Positions 27,358-36,173 are shown, counted from the first letter of the stretch. The stretch is 64,000 nucleotides of DNA from Cribrihabitans marinus (GCF_900109035.1 NZ_FNYD01000002.1:434001-498000); one strand, 5' to 3'. Notes: generated by a model not told the origin, from the letters alone. Numbers and translations: made by a program.

Positions 27358-29251
27358 GGCCGCTCTGGTCGGGTTCGCCCTGGCCCTTGCGCTGCCGCCG
27401 GGCCAGGTTGCGGCGAATGACCGCCCCCTGCTGGTCGAGGACCGCAAGACGGTGTTTCAGCGCGTGCTGACCCGGCCCGGCGCTGTGCGGCACGCCGCAC
27501 CAGAGGGGCAGGCCACGCGCCAGTTCCCGGCGTTCCAGCCGCTCTATGTCTATGCCGAGCGGGATGGATGGCTGCAGGTTGGTCCGTCTTCGAGTGCGGG
27601 GCCGGAGGGCTGGGTGCGGTCGGACCAGACGGTCGCCTGGAAGCAGAACATCGTCGGCGCGTTCACCAACGCGGCCGGTCGCGAGCGGCAGTTCCTGTTC
27701 CGCAGCGAAGACGACCTGCGCGCGCTGATGGAGCACGAGGCGCTGCAGGCGAAGCAGGCGCAACTGCTCGAACAGGCGCGGAACGGCACCTTGCCGGCCG
27801 AAAGCGGGATCGTCGCCGTGGAACCCGGGGAGTACGTCAACATCGTCGAGCGGCTTTACCTGATGCCGATCCTCGATTTTGCACAGGACCTGCACCCGCT
27901 GACCTATGAGGACAACCTGCTGATGGAAGTGGCCTCGGTGCCGCTGAACGAGGACGGGGCGCAGGCCGGGATGATCGCCGACAGTTTCGACGCCGGCATC
28001 GTCTTTGTCTTCGACACCACCATGTCGATGGATCCCTATATCGAGCGCACGCAGCGCGCGGTGCAGAAAATCGTCGAAGAGATCCGCGGCACCGAGATCG
28101 GCCGGCGCGTCGAATTCGGCGTGGTCGCCTTTCGCGACAATGCGGATGCCGCGCCGGGGCTGGAATACCGCACGAAAACGCTCCTGCCGCTGGAGCGTCG
28201 TGCCGATGCCGCGGCCGTGGTCGCGACAATCCGCGCCGCCACCGACGTGGCGCGCGCCAACTCGCCCGGCTTCAACGAGGACAGTCTGGCCGGGGTCGAG
28301 GACGCGGTGGAACTGACCGACTGGGAGGCCGGGGGCCGTGACCCGTTCGATGCGCGGATCGTGGTGCTGATCACCGATGCCGGCCCGAAGGATCCGCGCG
28401 ACCCGAATGCGCGGTCGCAGATCGGGCCGGCCGAACTGCAACGCGCGGCGCAGGACAAGGGCGTGGCAATCATGACCCTGCACCTGCAGACCCCCGCCGG
28501 AGGTGCCGCGCAGCACGCTTGGGCCGAGCGCCAGTACCGCGCCCTCTCGCGCTTCAACGACCAGACCTATTACTATGGAATCCCTGACGGATCTCCGGCC
28601 GGGTTCGAGACCACCGTGACCCGGCTCGTGACCGCTCTGACCGACATTATCCGCGTCGCGCGGGACGAGCAGCCGGTGCTTGCGCCTGCCGAGATGGGCG
28701 GCGTTGCCGATCTGGGGCTGGCAATGCGGCTGGCCTATCTGGGCCGCCTGCGCGACACGCAGGCGCCGGACGTGATCCGCGGCTGGGTGTCGGAAAAGGC
28801 GGTCGAGGATCCCGCGCGCCTGGCCATCGAGCCGCGCCTGCTGGTGACGCGCAACGAGATGGCGACGATGGCCGATCTGCTGTCGGAACTGCTGGAACTG
28901 GGCGAGCGCAGCCGCAACGCCGAGGATGCCGCCGGGTTCTTCGGCCAGGTCCGGGCCGTGGTGTCGCGGATGGCGCAAAACCCCGATCGTCTTCTGAACC
29001 CCGACACCGACACGCTGGGCGGGGCGCTCGAATTCCTGCAGGATCTGCCCTATGAGAGCCAGCTGATGCTGACCACCGAGGCGCGCTGGCAGCAAAGCGC
29101 CATGATCCGCCGCCAGATCCTGGACGGGATGCGCCAGAAGCTGGTGCAATACCGCAAGTGGCTGCTGGATCCGGATGTCTGGACACCGCTCTACGACGCC
29201 GCGCCGGATGGCGAGCATGTCTTTGCCATGCCCTTCGACGTGTTGCCCTGA
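27338..29251 (+). CDS. Periplasmic SH3-like and von Willebrand factor A domain protein, PpkA C-terminus-like
   Basis: A 637-residue secreted protein with a signal peptide (MMITAARAALVGFALALALPPG, cleaved near VAANDRP). Residues 35-110 form an SH3-like domain (FPAFQPLYVYAERDGWLQVG). A VWA domain follows with a metal-ion-dependent adhesion site at FDTTMSM near residue 226, in which the usual DxSxS is DxTxS, and further on VVLITDAGPKDP. A helical region of about 200 residues ends the protein. The combination resembles the extracytoplasmic part of the type VI kinase PpkA, but no kinase domain is present. The start is ATG 27338 or the adjacent ATG 27341. The ABC transporter gene starts five bases after its stop. 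Confidence 0.82.
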   Translation: MMITAARAALVGFALALALPPGQVAANDRPLLVEDRKTVFQRVLTRPGAVRHAAPEGQATRQFPAFQPLYVYAERDGWLQVGPSSSAGPEGWVRSDQTVAWKQNIVGAFTNAAGRERQFLFRSEDDLRALMEHEALQAKQAQLLEQARNGTLPAESGIVAVEPGEYVNIVERLYLMPILDFAQDLHPLTYEDNLLMEVASVPLNEDGAQAGMIADSFDAGIVFVFDTTMSMDPYIERTQRAVQKIVEEIRGTEIGRRVEFGVVAFRDNADAAPGLEYRTKTLLPLERRADAAAVVATIRAATDVARANSPGFNEDSLAGVEDAVELTDWEAGGRDPFDARIVVLITDAGPKDPRDPNARSQIGPAELQRAAQDKGVAIMTLHLQTPAGGAAQHAWAERQYRALSRFNDQTYYYGIPDGSPAGFETTVTRLVTALTDIIRVARDEQPVLAPAEMGGVADLGLAMRLAYLGRLRDTQAPDVIRGWVSEKAVEDPARLAIEPRLLVTRNEMATMADLLSELLELGERSRNAEDAAGFFGQVRAVVSRMAQNPDRLLNPDTDTLGGALEFLQDLPYESQLMLTTEARWQQSAMIRRQILDGMRQKLVQYRKWLLDPDVWTPLYDAAPDGEHVFAMPFDVLP

Positions 29252-29255
29252 GCCG

Positions 29256-29969
29256 ATGGGCGCGGGGCTGTGCATCCGGAACGGGCGGGTCTCGCTGGGC
29301 GTACGGGGGCGCGGGTTCGAGGTGCAGGTCGCGGAGTTGGAGATCGCGCCGGGGCATGCGGTGGCGCTGACCGGTGAGAGCGGTTCTGGCAAGACCCTGG
29401 TGCTGGAGCTTCTGGGCCTGTTGCGCGCGCCGGGGCCGGGCATGGCCTATACCTGCGCCGGTCAGGATCTGGCCGGGCTCTGGGCTGCGGGTCCGCGCAG
29501 CGCGGCGCTGGCCCGGTCCCGCGGCCGTGTGTTCGGCTTCGTGCCGCAGACCGGCGGGCTGGTGCCGTTCCTGACCGTCGCCGACAACATCGCCCTGCCG
29601 CAGCGCCTGACCGGGCGCGTCGACACCGGCTGGTGCGCCACCCTGATCGACCGGCTGGGGCTGGATGGCACGGCGGGGCTATACCCTGGTGACCTGTCCA
29701 TCGGTCAGCGGCAGCGCACGGCGATTGCGCGGGCGCTGGCGCATCGCCCGCCCGTGGTGATCGCCGACGAGCCGACCGCTGCGCTGGACCCGGCGCGGGC
29801 CGACGCGGTGCTGGCGCTGTTGCTGGAGACCGCGCAGGAGGGCGGCAGCACGCTCATCCTGTCGAGCCATGACACGCCGCGGCTGGAGCGGCTGGGCATC
29901 GACCGGCTGAGCCTGCACGTCACGCCGGGCGAACCGCCCGTCAGCCGCCTGCAGGCCGGCCGATGCTGA
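29256..29969 (+). CDS. ABC transporter ATP-binding protein, LolD/TagT-like
   Basis: A 237-residue ATPase. The Walker A motif is GESGSGKTLV near residue 45, the signature is LSIGQRQRTAIARAL, Walker B is VVIADEPTAALD and the switch histidine is in LILSSHDTP. It belongs to the family that powers MacB/LolCDE-type complexes, which work on envelope lipoproteins or signals rather than importing solutes. The start is ATG 29256, five bases after the VWA gene; the longer upstream frame overlaps that gene and is rejected. Its end overlaps the permease gene by seven bases. With the downstream FGE-like gene the order matches tagT-tagS-tagR of type VI secretion loci. Confidence 0.88.
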   Translation: MGAGLCIRNGRVSLGVRGRGFEVQVAELEIAPGHAVALTGESGSGKTLVLELLGLLRAPGPGMAYTCAGQDLAGLWAAGPRSAALARSRGRVFGFVPQTGGLVPFLTVADNIALPQRLTGRVDTGWCATLIDRLGLDGTAGLYPGDLSIGQRQRTAIARALAHRPPVVIADEPTAALDPARADAVLALLLETAQEGGSTLILSSHDTPRLERLGIDRLSLHVTPGEPPVSRLQAGRC

Positions 29970-31159
29970 TCGTGTCGCTGGCCCTGCGTGACCTGATGCG
30001 CGAGCGGTTCTTCCTGCTGTGCAACATCGCCGTGATGGTCGGGATTCTCGTGCCGCTGCTGCTGCTGATCGGGGTCAAGAACGGAGTCTATTCGGCGCTG
30101 ATCGGCGAGATGCTCAGCGACCCCGCAAGCCGGCAGATCGACACCGTGGGCAACGCCACGCTGGAGGCCGGCCAAATCGCGCCGCTTCGCGACTGGCCCG
30201 AGATCGCGTTTCTCACCCCCAAGGTGCGCGGACAGTTCGACTATATGAATGTCCGGGCCGAGGGCGGACGGCGCATGCGGCCTGCGGTGATGATCCCCTC
30301 GGGGGAAGGGGATCCGACGCTGCCGCCCGGCGTGGCGCTGGGCCAGACGCAGGTGGCGCTGAGCGCCCGGCTTGCGGAGCACCTCTCGGTCGGCGCGGGC
30401 GACGCCCTGCAGCTGGTCAGCCAGGCCGAGGACCGGCCGCGTCAGCTGGTCCTGCCGGTCACGGTGGCCGCGGTCCTGTCGGCAACGGCGATGGAGGGCC
30501 ATGCCGTCCTGCTGCCCTTCGAACTCCTGGACCTGATCGAGGCGTTTTATGAATCCTATGCCATGCCGGAGCATGGCATCGCCGCGGGGCGGGATCTGGC
30601 GCTGCGCAGCCCGTCCTATGAGGGCATACGCGCCTATGTGCACCGTCTCGACCAGTTGGCGCCGGTGCAGGCCCGCATCGAAGAGGCGCTGGGGATTGCG
30701 ACCAGCGCCCGCAGCCGGGAGGTCGAGGCGCTGCTTGGACTGGGGCGCAACCTGACGCTGGCGCTGGGCCTGACGGCCGGGCTGGCGGCCTTGGGGCTGG
30801 GGGCCGCGCTCGCACTGGGGTTCTGGTCGGACGTGGTGCGCAAGCGGGCGACGCTGGCCGGCATCGCGTTGCTGGGGTTGCCCGGTCGCCGCCTGGCCAT
30901 TTTCCCGGTGGTGCAGGCACTGGTCACCGCGTTGGCCGGGCTGATCCTGAGCTTTGCGCTCTATGCGGTGGCCGCGCGGATCGCCGGTAGGCTGTTCGGT
31001 GACGGGTTGCCGGGGGATGCGGCGCTGACCATCATCCCGCCGGCGCAGGGTGCGGCGCTGGTCCTGGGCGTTGTGGTGCTGGCGGTTGGAGCCTCGGGCC
31101 TGGCGGCCTGGGTGGCGCTGCGGCTCGACCCCGCGACGGTGCTGAGGGAGGCCGGCTGA
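29963..31159 (+). CDS. FtsX-like ABC transporter permease, LolC/TagS-like
   Basis: A 398-residue inner-membrane permease. One N-terminal span (LLCNIAVMVGILVPLLLLIGV) is followed by a periplasmic domain of about 220 residues. Three C-terminal spans end the protein (ALGLTAGLAALGLGAALALGF, VVQALVTALAGLILSFALYA and LVLGVVVLAVGASGLAAWVAL). This is the FtsX/MacB topology: one span, a large periplasmic domain, then three spans. It probably works with the ATPase encoded just upstream, with which it overlaps. The stop overlaps the start of the FGE-like gene by one base. Substrate unknown; a signalling rather than export role is possible by analogy with TagTS. Confidence 0.85.
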   Translation: MLIVSLALRDLMRERFFLLCNIAVMVGILVPLLLLIGVKNGVYSALIGEMLSDPASRQIDTVGNATLEAGQIAPLRDWPEIAFLTPKVRGQFDYMNVRAEGGRRMRPAVMIPSGEGDPTLPPGVALGQTQVALSARLAEHLSVGAGDALQLVSQAEDRPRQLVLPVTVAAVLSATAMEGHAVLLPFELLDLIEAFYESYAMPEHGIAAGRDLALRSPSYEGIRAYVHRLDQLAPVQARIEEALGIATSARSREVEALLGLGRNLTLALGLTAGLAALGLGAALALGFWSDVVRKRATLAGIALLGLPGRRLAIFPVVQALVTALAGLILSFALYAVAARIAGRLFGDGLPGDAALTIIPPAQGAALVLGVVVLAVGASGLAAWVALRLDPATVLREAG

Positions 31160-32700
31160 TGCGCAATCTCGTGCTGCTGCTGATCGGATTGGCCGGCCCT
31201 GCTCTGGCGCAGGTGCCGGACTGGCCGGTGGAGCAGTATGACCCGGCCGGCGCGGAGGCGCCGGCGGACCTGGTTCTGCCGATGCCCTGCGGCGGCGGCA
31301 TGGCCTTCCAAAAGGTGTCGGTTCCGATGGACGCCACGGACCCGCTGGCGGATCGGCGGATCCGGCTGGGACAGTCCGGTGAAGAAACCGGCTATTCCGA
31401 CTATCTGCGCACGACCTTCCTGAGCGGCCCGTTCAGCGACGAGCCCGAGGCGCGGCACTACTATATCGCCCGCTACGAACTGACGCGCGGCCAATACCGG
31501 GCGCTGCAGGGCGATTGCGATCCGCCCGAGCGTGCTGACCGGATCGCCCGCGGCGGGCTGAGCTGGCACGATGCGGTGACGCTGGCGCGGAACTATACCG
31601 GCTGGCTTTACTCCAACGCGCCCGAGGCGCTGCCGCGCGCCGGCGAGACGCCGGGGTTTGTCCGTCTGCCCACCGGTGACGAATGGGAATATGCCGCGCG
31701 GGGTGGCGCGCGCGCCGATCCCGCCGGATTTGCCGCGCCGCGCTACTTCGTGGACGGAGAGTTGCGCGACCATGCGCTGTTTCACGGCGGCGGCGGGCGT
31801 GGGCGGCTGGGGCCGGTCGGTCTGCGCCTGCCCAATCCGCTGGGCCTGTTCGACGTCTATGGCAATGCCGAGGAACTGGTGCTGGACCCGTTCCGCATCA
31901 ATGCGCTGGGCCGCCCGCACGGGCAGGCCGGCGGAGTGGTCACGCGGGGCGGCTCGGTGCTGTCATCCGCAGCAGAGATCGGCAGCGCGCGGCGCACGGA
32001 GTATCCGCCTTATGCGCCCGAGACCGGACGCCCGTTGCGCGGTGACACGTTCGGATTGCGTCTGGTGATCGGCGCGCATTTGGCCACGTCCGAGGCCCGG
32101 CTGGGCGCGATCCGCGACCGCTGGCAGGACCTGGCCCGCGCCGATCCCGTCGACGAGAGCGACCCCGAGGCCACGCTGGCCGCGCTGATCGAGGCCGAGC
32201 CGGATCCCCGGCGGCAGGCTGCGCTGGCCGCATTGCAGCTGGAATTGCGCCGCAATCGGGACCGCGTACAGACGGCCCTGCAGCAATCGGCGCGGGCCAC
32301 ATTGCTGGCCGGCGCGGCCTTCGTGCAGACGCTGTCGCGCAACGCCCGCGCGATCGAGGGCAAGGCGGCGAGCATCCGCCTGCTGGTCGAGCTGCAGCGC
32401 GCTGGCGACGACAGCCCGATGCTGCGCCGCCAGTTGGCCGCGCATGTCACCGAGATCGAGGCGATGCGGGATCAGCAGCGTGTGCAGCTGACCTCGTACA
32501 GGGCGGCGCTCGATGCGCTGGTCGGGGACGTGCCGCCCGAGGACCGCGTGCGGGCCGCGCGGGTGCTGGAGGAGGAGCTGTCCCTGTCGCGGCAGGTCGA
32601 CCTGGGCGGCGCCTTGCGACGGTTTGTTGCAGATCTGGAAACCTATGCCGAGTCACCGGACATGCCGGCGGACATATTGCTGGAAACCGCGCTGGACTGA
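31159..32700 (+). CDS. Secreted formylglycine-generating-enzyme-like (SUMF1) protein without catalytic cysteines, TagR-like
   Basis: A 513-residue periplasmic protein with a signal peptide (MRNLVLLLIGLAGPALAQ). Residues 60-310 show the FGE-sulfatase fold: RHYYIARYELTRGQYRAL, LSWHDAVTLARNYTGWL, VRLPTGDEWEYAARGG, LGLFDVYGNAEELVLDP and RGGSVLSSAAEIGSARRTEY. The cysteine pair that makes formylglycine in true FGEs is absent from that last segment, as in TagR and other regulatory homologues. A helical extension of about 190 residues follows. ATG 31159 overlaps the permease stop. By analogy with TagR it may bind and control the VWA protein. It is followed by a 237-base gap. Confidence 0.85.
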   Translation: MRNLVLLLIGLAGPALAQVPDWPVEQYDPAGAEAPADLVLPMPCGGGMAFQKVSVPMDATDPLADRRIRLGQSGEETGYSDYLRTTFLSGPFSDEPEARHYYIARYELTRGQYRALQGDCDPPERADRIARGGLSWHDAVTLARNYTGWLYSNAPEALPRAGETPGFVRLPTGDEWEYAARGGARADPAGFAAPRYFVDGELRDHALFHGGGGRGRLGPVGLRLPNPLGLFDVYGNAEELVLDPFRINALGRPHGQAGGVVTRGGSVLSSAAEIGSARRTEYPPYAPETGRPLRGDTFGLRLVIGAHLATSEARLGAIRDRWQDLARADPVDESDPEATLAALIEAEPDPRRQAALAALQLELRRNRDRVQTALQQSARATLLAGAAFVQTLSRNARAIEGKAASIRLLVELQRAGDDSPMLRRQLAAHVTEIEAMRDQQRVQLTSYRAALDALVGDVPPEDRVRAARVLEEELSLSRQVDLGGALRRFVADLETYAESPDMPADILLETALD

Positions 32701-32819
32701 GCGGGAAATGGCCGGAAGGTCGGCAATGTTGAGCCGCAACGCGCGCGAAGGCCGCTTGCGCAGGGGCGCCGGAGGTGTTCACAATACGGCGCGCTGAGCG
32801 TCCTGAACGGCTGCGGCGC

Positions 32820-32848
32820 TTGACAAAAGACGGGCCGTTTGCTGGGCT
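32820..32848 (+). promoter_or_regulatory. Candidate sigma-70 promoter upstream of the peptidoglycan-binding gene
   Basis: TTGACA at 32820-32825 is a perfect -35 hexamer. The best -10 at 17 bases spacing is TGGGCT, which is poor. The site lies about 90 bases upstream of the peptidoglycan-binding gene, in the only sizeable gap of the srf-type run (32701-32937), and would allow that gene to be transcribed on its own. Confidence 0.35.
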
Positions 32849-32937
32849 GAAGCACCGATTGTGTTTAGTGTTCCGGTGAACTGCCGCCGCCGGGCCATGC
32901 TGGAATGCGGCGCCGGAATTCCGCGAGGTTATCGAAA

Positions 32938-34227
32938 ATGAACAGCAAACATATTTGCGCCACCGTGGTGGCTGCCAGTCTTATCCTCATTCCCGCCGAA
33001 CGGGCCAAGGCCAACGAGGGCGCCGCACTTCTGGGCGGGGCGATCCTGGGCGGGATCATCGTCAACGAAGTTCACAAGAACAAGCAGCGCCAGCGTACGA
33101 CCACCGTCCGGCGCAGCACGCGCTCGTCGGGGATTTCCTCGGCGCAGCGTCAGCAGAACCGCGACGTTCAGACCGCGCTGAACTATTTCGGCTACAATGT
33201 CGGTGCCGTCGACGGTTCTCTGGGCCGCAAGAGCCGGGCGGGCATTTCGCGCTACCAGGCCGAGATGGGCTATACCATCGACGGGTATCTCGACGAGCAT
33301 GAGCGGGCGTTCCTGATCAACTCGCATCAGCGCGCGCTAGCCAGCGCCCATGTGGCGCCCTACAACCAGATCCTGGCCTCGCAGGGGCAGGCGGGTCTGC
33401 TGCGGACCTACCGCAACGAACAGCTGGGCATCGCCACGCCGCAGCCGGCGCAGCCGCCGCAGGTGCAGCAGGCGACCGCGCCCGCGCCGCTTCCGGCGCC
33501 CGCACCGGCGCCGCAGGCCTCGGTTCCTGCGCGGGCCGAGACCGGCGCACTGCCCGATTTCACCTTCGGCCAGACCGCACGGTCGGCCAACGAGCATTGC
33601 AACCAGGTCAACGTGCTGACCGCGGCGAATGGCGGGCTGGCCACGGCCGGCAACATCTCGCAGCCCGATTTCGCGCTGAACGAGCAATTCTGCCTGGCGC
33701 GCATCCAGGCGATGGCCGAAAGCTCGCGCATCGAGGCGACGATCACCAACATGACCGCCGAGCAGATCCAGCAGCAATGCAAGGGCCTGGCCCAGGCCGT
33801 TGCGCCGCAGATGAAAGGCATCGAGGGCGCCAGCGCGGGGCAGGTGATCTCCAAGACCTCGGGCTTCTTGCAGAATTCCGGCCAGCCGATGGCGCAGCTG
33901 GTCTCCGGCGGCAAGGTCTGCCTGGGCGTGGGCTATCGCACCGATGACGCGCAGATGGCGTTGGCCTCGGGTGTGCTGCTGACCGCCGCCGGGCAGTTGG
34001 GCTATGGCGAGGTGGTTAGCCACCACCTGCGCGAGGGTTTCGGCGCGGCCAAGGCCACCGGCCAGCAGGCGACCGAATGGATGCGCCTGGCGCTGAACGC
34101 GGCGCAGAACGGCACGCCGGTTCTGGGCCAGACCGCGGACCGGCTGGCGGTGCTGTCGGCCGCCGTCGATGGCGCGGGCACGGGCACCGCCGCGTTGCCG
34201 GCCTTCCCGGCGCCGTCGGGCAACTGA
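32938..34227 (+). CDS. Secreted peptidoglycan-binding domain protein
   Basis: A 429-residue exported protein. The signal sequence (MNSKHICATVVAASLILIPAERAKA) is followed by a glycine-rich hydrophobic stretch (ALLGGAILGGIIVNEV) and a basic linker. A PG_binding_1 domain lies near residues 75-125 (VQTALNYFGYNVGAVDGSLGRKSRAGISRYQAEMG, read in two parts). A proline/alanine-rich linker leads to a helical C-terminal domain with four cysteines. It probably attaches to the cell wall. The start ATG 32938 follows a GCGAGG site. It is the last rightward gene of the cluster, after a gap with its own candidate promoter, so its link to the srf genes rests on position. Confidence 0.82.
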   Translation: MNSKHICATVVAASLILIPAERAKANEGAALLGGAILGGIIVNEVHKNKQRQRTTTVRRSTRSSGISSAQRQQNRDVQTALNYFGYNVGAVDGSLGRKSRAGISRYQAEMGYTIDGYLDEHERAFLINSHQRALASAHVAPYNQILASQGQAGLLRTYRNEQLGIATPQPAQPPQVQQATAPAPLPAPAPAPQASVPARAETGALPDFTFGQTARSANEHCNQVNVLTAANGGLATAGNISQPDFALNEQFCLARIQAMAESSRIEATITNMTAEQIQQQCKGLAQAVAPQMKGIEGASAGQVISKTSGFLQNSGQPMAQLVSGGKVCLGVGYRTDDAQMALASGVLLTAAGQLGYGEVVSHHLREGFGAAKATGQQATEWMRLALNAAQNGTPVLGQTADRLAVLSAAVDGAGTGTAALPAFPAPSGN

Positions 34228-34243
34228 GCCCCGGAAAAAGAAA

Positions 34244-34270
34244 CCGCCCGTCCGGATGCCGGACGGGCGG
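34244..34270 (+). terminator. Strong hairpin after the srf-type cluster, likely terminator
   Basis: A 12-base-pair GC-rich perfect stem (CCGCCCGTCCGG with CCGGACGGGCGG) with a three-base ATG loop begins 17 bases after the stop of the peptidoglycan-binding gene. An A-rich stretch precedes it, but no run of T follows directly; the first T-run is about 20 bases further on. It sits between convergent genes, so it may serve both directions. Confidence 0.65.
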
Positions 34271-34398
34271 AGTTCTGTCCCTCGGTCAGACTGTTTTTCT
34301 GAATTCTGTCTGCCTGCGCGTTAGAAGCGCTTTGGGCCGCAGTATTCCTCGTGCGGCCCGGAGGGTCAACGCGATCGCGGATCGCCCGGGCGGGGCTG

Positions 34399-35118
34399 TC
34401 ACCTAATTGCCGCAGGCTGGGCCTGCGGACCGACAGCCTCGGTCAGCCGTTGTGCGATCAGCGACGGGATCTCGGGCAGTTCGCCCAGGACCGGCAGCCT
34501 GAGACCTGCAAACCCGGCCGCGTCCAGCGCCTGCGGCACGTCTTCGGAGGCATGTCCACCGGGACGGGCAAAGACCGGCAGGCAGATGGCCTGCGAACCC
34601 ATCGGGCGGGCCATGTCCTCGATCGTGGGTGCCTCTTCGACAAATCCAACGCCAATGTCGCCGACACCCAGGATCGCCCGCACTTCTTCGGCGAAGTCCA
34701 GCGCCACCCGCGCGGGGTTGCGGCTGCGGCCGGAGCCGTGCGCGGCCAGCAGGTATTCGGTGTCCTCCACGCGCCAGCCTTTCGCGGTGCTGGCCGCTCG
34801 CAGCGCGTCCGCGGCGAGGGCGGGCAGGCCGGGATCGGTGCCCAGCGGGTCGAGCAAACGGGCCGCGTGGCCCGCCATGCGTCCGGGCAGGGCGTCGGTC
34901 ACGAACCAGCCCTTGGCCATGAAGAGCGGGTAGACCACGCCATCCGTGCGCAGCCGGCCCAGCGCCGCCTCGAACGATCCCTTCGCGGCCAGCGTGGCGC
35001 TGCCGATGTCCAACCCATCGGCCTGCGCGCTGACCCGCGCGGCGAACGCCGCCAATGCCGCCTCGGCCGGTTCGGGGTCGGACGGTTGGCCGTGGGCCAC
35101 GATCAGCGCGTCTGTCAT
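34399..35118 (-). CDS. CbiX/sirohydrochlorin-chelatase-like protein
   Basis: A 239-residue cytoplasmic protein of the CbiX superfamily, whose members insert cobalt, iron or nickel into sirohydrochlorin for cobalamin, sirohaem or related cofactors. The start MTDALIVAHGQPSDPEPAE carries the family histidine, and a second histidine lies in YLLAAHGSGRSRNP. The internal repeat suggests a two-domain chelatase. ATG 35118 is preferred over an upstream ATG that would add an unconserved 18 residues. It is alone in orientation between the terminator and the AEC transporter. The metal specificity cannot be read. Confidence 0.75.
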   Translation of the reverse strand: MTDALIVAHGQPSDPEPAEAALAAFAARVSAQADGLDIGSATLAAKGSFEAALGRLRTDGVVYPLFMAKGWFVTDALPGRMAGHAARLLDPLGTDPGLPALAADALRAASTAKGWRVEDTEYLLAAHGSGRSRNPARVALDFAEEVRAILGVGDIGVGFVEEAPTIEDMARPMGSQAICLPVFARPGGHASEDVPQALDAAGFAGLRLPVLGELPEIPSLIAQRLTEAVGPQAQPAAIR

Positions 35119-35185
35119 CGGTCTCTCCACTGTCTTCAACGGCATAGATGAAGCCCCGTGCGGCGCTGTCAATGCCGGATCCGGG

Positions 35186-36118
35186 TCACCCCAACAGCGT
35201 CAGCCACAGCCAGACCGTCAGGATCGACCCGCCGGTGGCCAGCAGCACCGACGAGGCCGCGACCCGCTTGGCGCGTCCATACATGCTGGCGAAGATATAG
35301 GCGTTGAACCCCGGCGCCATCGCGGCGTTAAGCACGCCCGAGCGGAACAGGTCCTGCGGCAGCTTGCTGGCGGTGCCGAACAGCCAGACCAGCGACGGGT
35401 GCAGCAGGAGCGACACCGCGCAGACATAGCCGATGGTACGCAGATCGCCCTCGGGGCGGTATTGCACCAGAACCCCGCCCAGGGCGAAAAGCGCGCCGGG
35501 CAGCGCGGCCCGGGTGATCAGCGACAGAGCATCGTCCAGAACGCCGGGCAGGGCCAGGCCGGTGAAATTGAACACGAAGCCCAGCCCGATGCCCAGGATA
35601 AGTGCATTGCGGAACATCGCCGTCAGCACCGACCTGGCCAGCCGGAGCCCGCCATTGCCGCGGTTGCGGACGATTTCCATAACGGTGATGCCGATGCCGT
35701 AGCAGAACGGGGAATGGAAGGCGATGATCGCGTAATTGCCGGTCAGGTTGTCCGTCCCATAGGCGCGCTCGGTGATGGGCAAGCCCAGCAGCACCGAGTT
35801 CGAGAACAGGCAGCAGAAGCCGATGGCGACGCAATCCTCCCAGTCGCGGGCAAAGATCAGCCGCGCGCCGGCCATGCCGGCGACAAAGCTCAAGGCCGCG
35901 GCGCTGTAGAAGCTGGCCAACAGGCGGGGATCGAAACTGGCGCCCAGGTCCAGCGTCGCGATGGCGCGGAACAGCAGGCAGGGGATCGCGAAATTCTGCG
36001 TGAACCGCATCAGCCCGTCGATATGGCCGAAGGTGAAAAAGCCCGAGCGGGTGGCGGTAAAGCCCGCGCCGATCACCAGGAAGACCGGCAGGATGACGTC
36101 GATCAGGCTCTGCAGCAT
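35186..36118 (-). CDS. AEC (auxin efflux carrier) family transporter
   Basis: A 310-residue inner-membrane permease with about ten hydrophobic helices, beginning MLQSLIDVILPVFLVIGAGF. Conserved family features include FTQNFAIPCLLFRAIA in the first half and LNAAMAPGFNAYIFASMYG in the second. Bacterial AEC proteins often move malonate, malate or other organic anions; the substrate here is unknown. It is the last gene of the leftward set that begins with the SPOR lipoprotein, 55 bases after the metallo-hydrolase gene. Confidence 0.88.
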   Translation of the reverse strand: MLQSLIDVILPVFLVIGAGFTATRSGFFTFGHIDGLMRFTQNFAIPCLLFRAIATLDLGASFDPRLLASFYSAAALSFVAGMAGARLIFARDWEDCVAIGFCCLFSNSVLLGLPITERAYGTDNLTGNYAIIAFHSPFCYGIGITVMEIVRNRGNGGLRLARSVLTAMFRNALILGIGLGFVFNFTGLALPGVLDDALSLITRAALPGALFALGGVLVQYRPEGDLRTIGYVCAVSLLLHPSLVWLFGTASKLPQDLFRSGVLNAAMAPGFNAYIFASMYGRAKRVAASSVLLATGGSILTVWLWLTLLG

Positions 36119-36173
36119 CGGACAGGGCGCCCCTGCGGGTCTATTTGCAGCAAAGGGACGTCGGCGGCCGGTC

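Noticed and set aside
17407-34227. Reading the srf-type cluster as a type VI secretion locus
   Set aside because: No sheath, baseplate, Hcp, VgrG, TssJLM or ClpV gene is visible; only the Tag-like regulatory subset is similar.
34334-34359. Second inverted repeat (eight-base arms) between the convergent genes near 34.3 kb
   Set aside because: No T-run on either side and a ten-base loop; too weak to call as a terminator.
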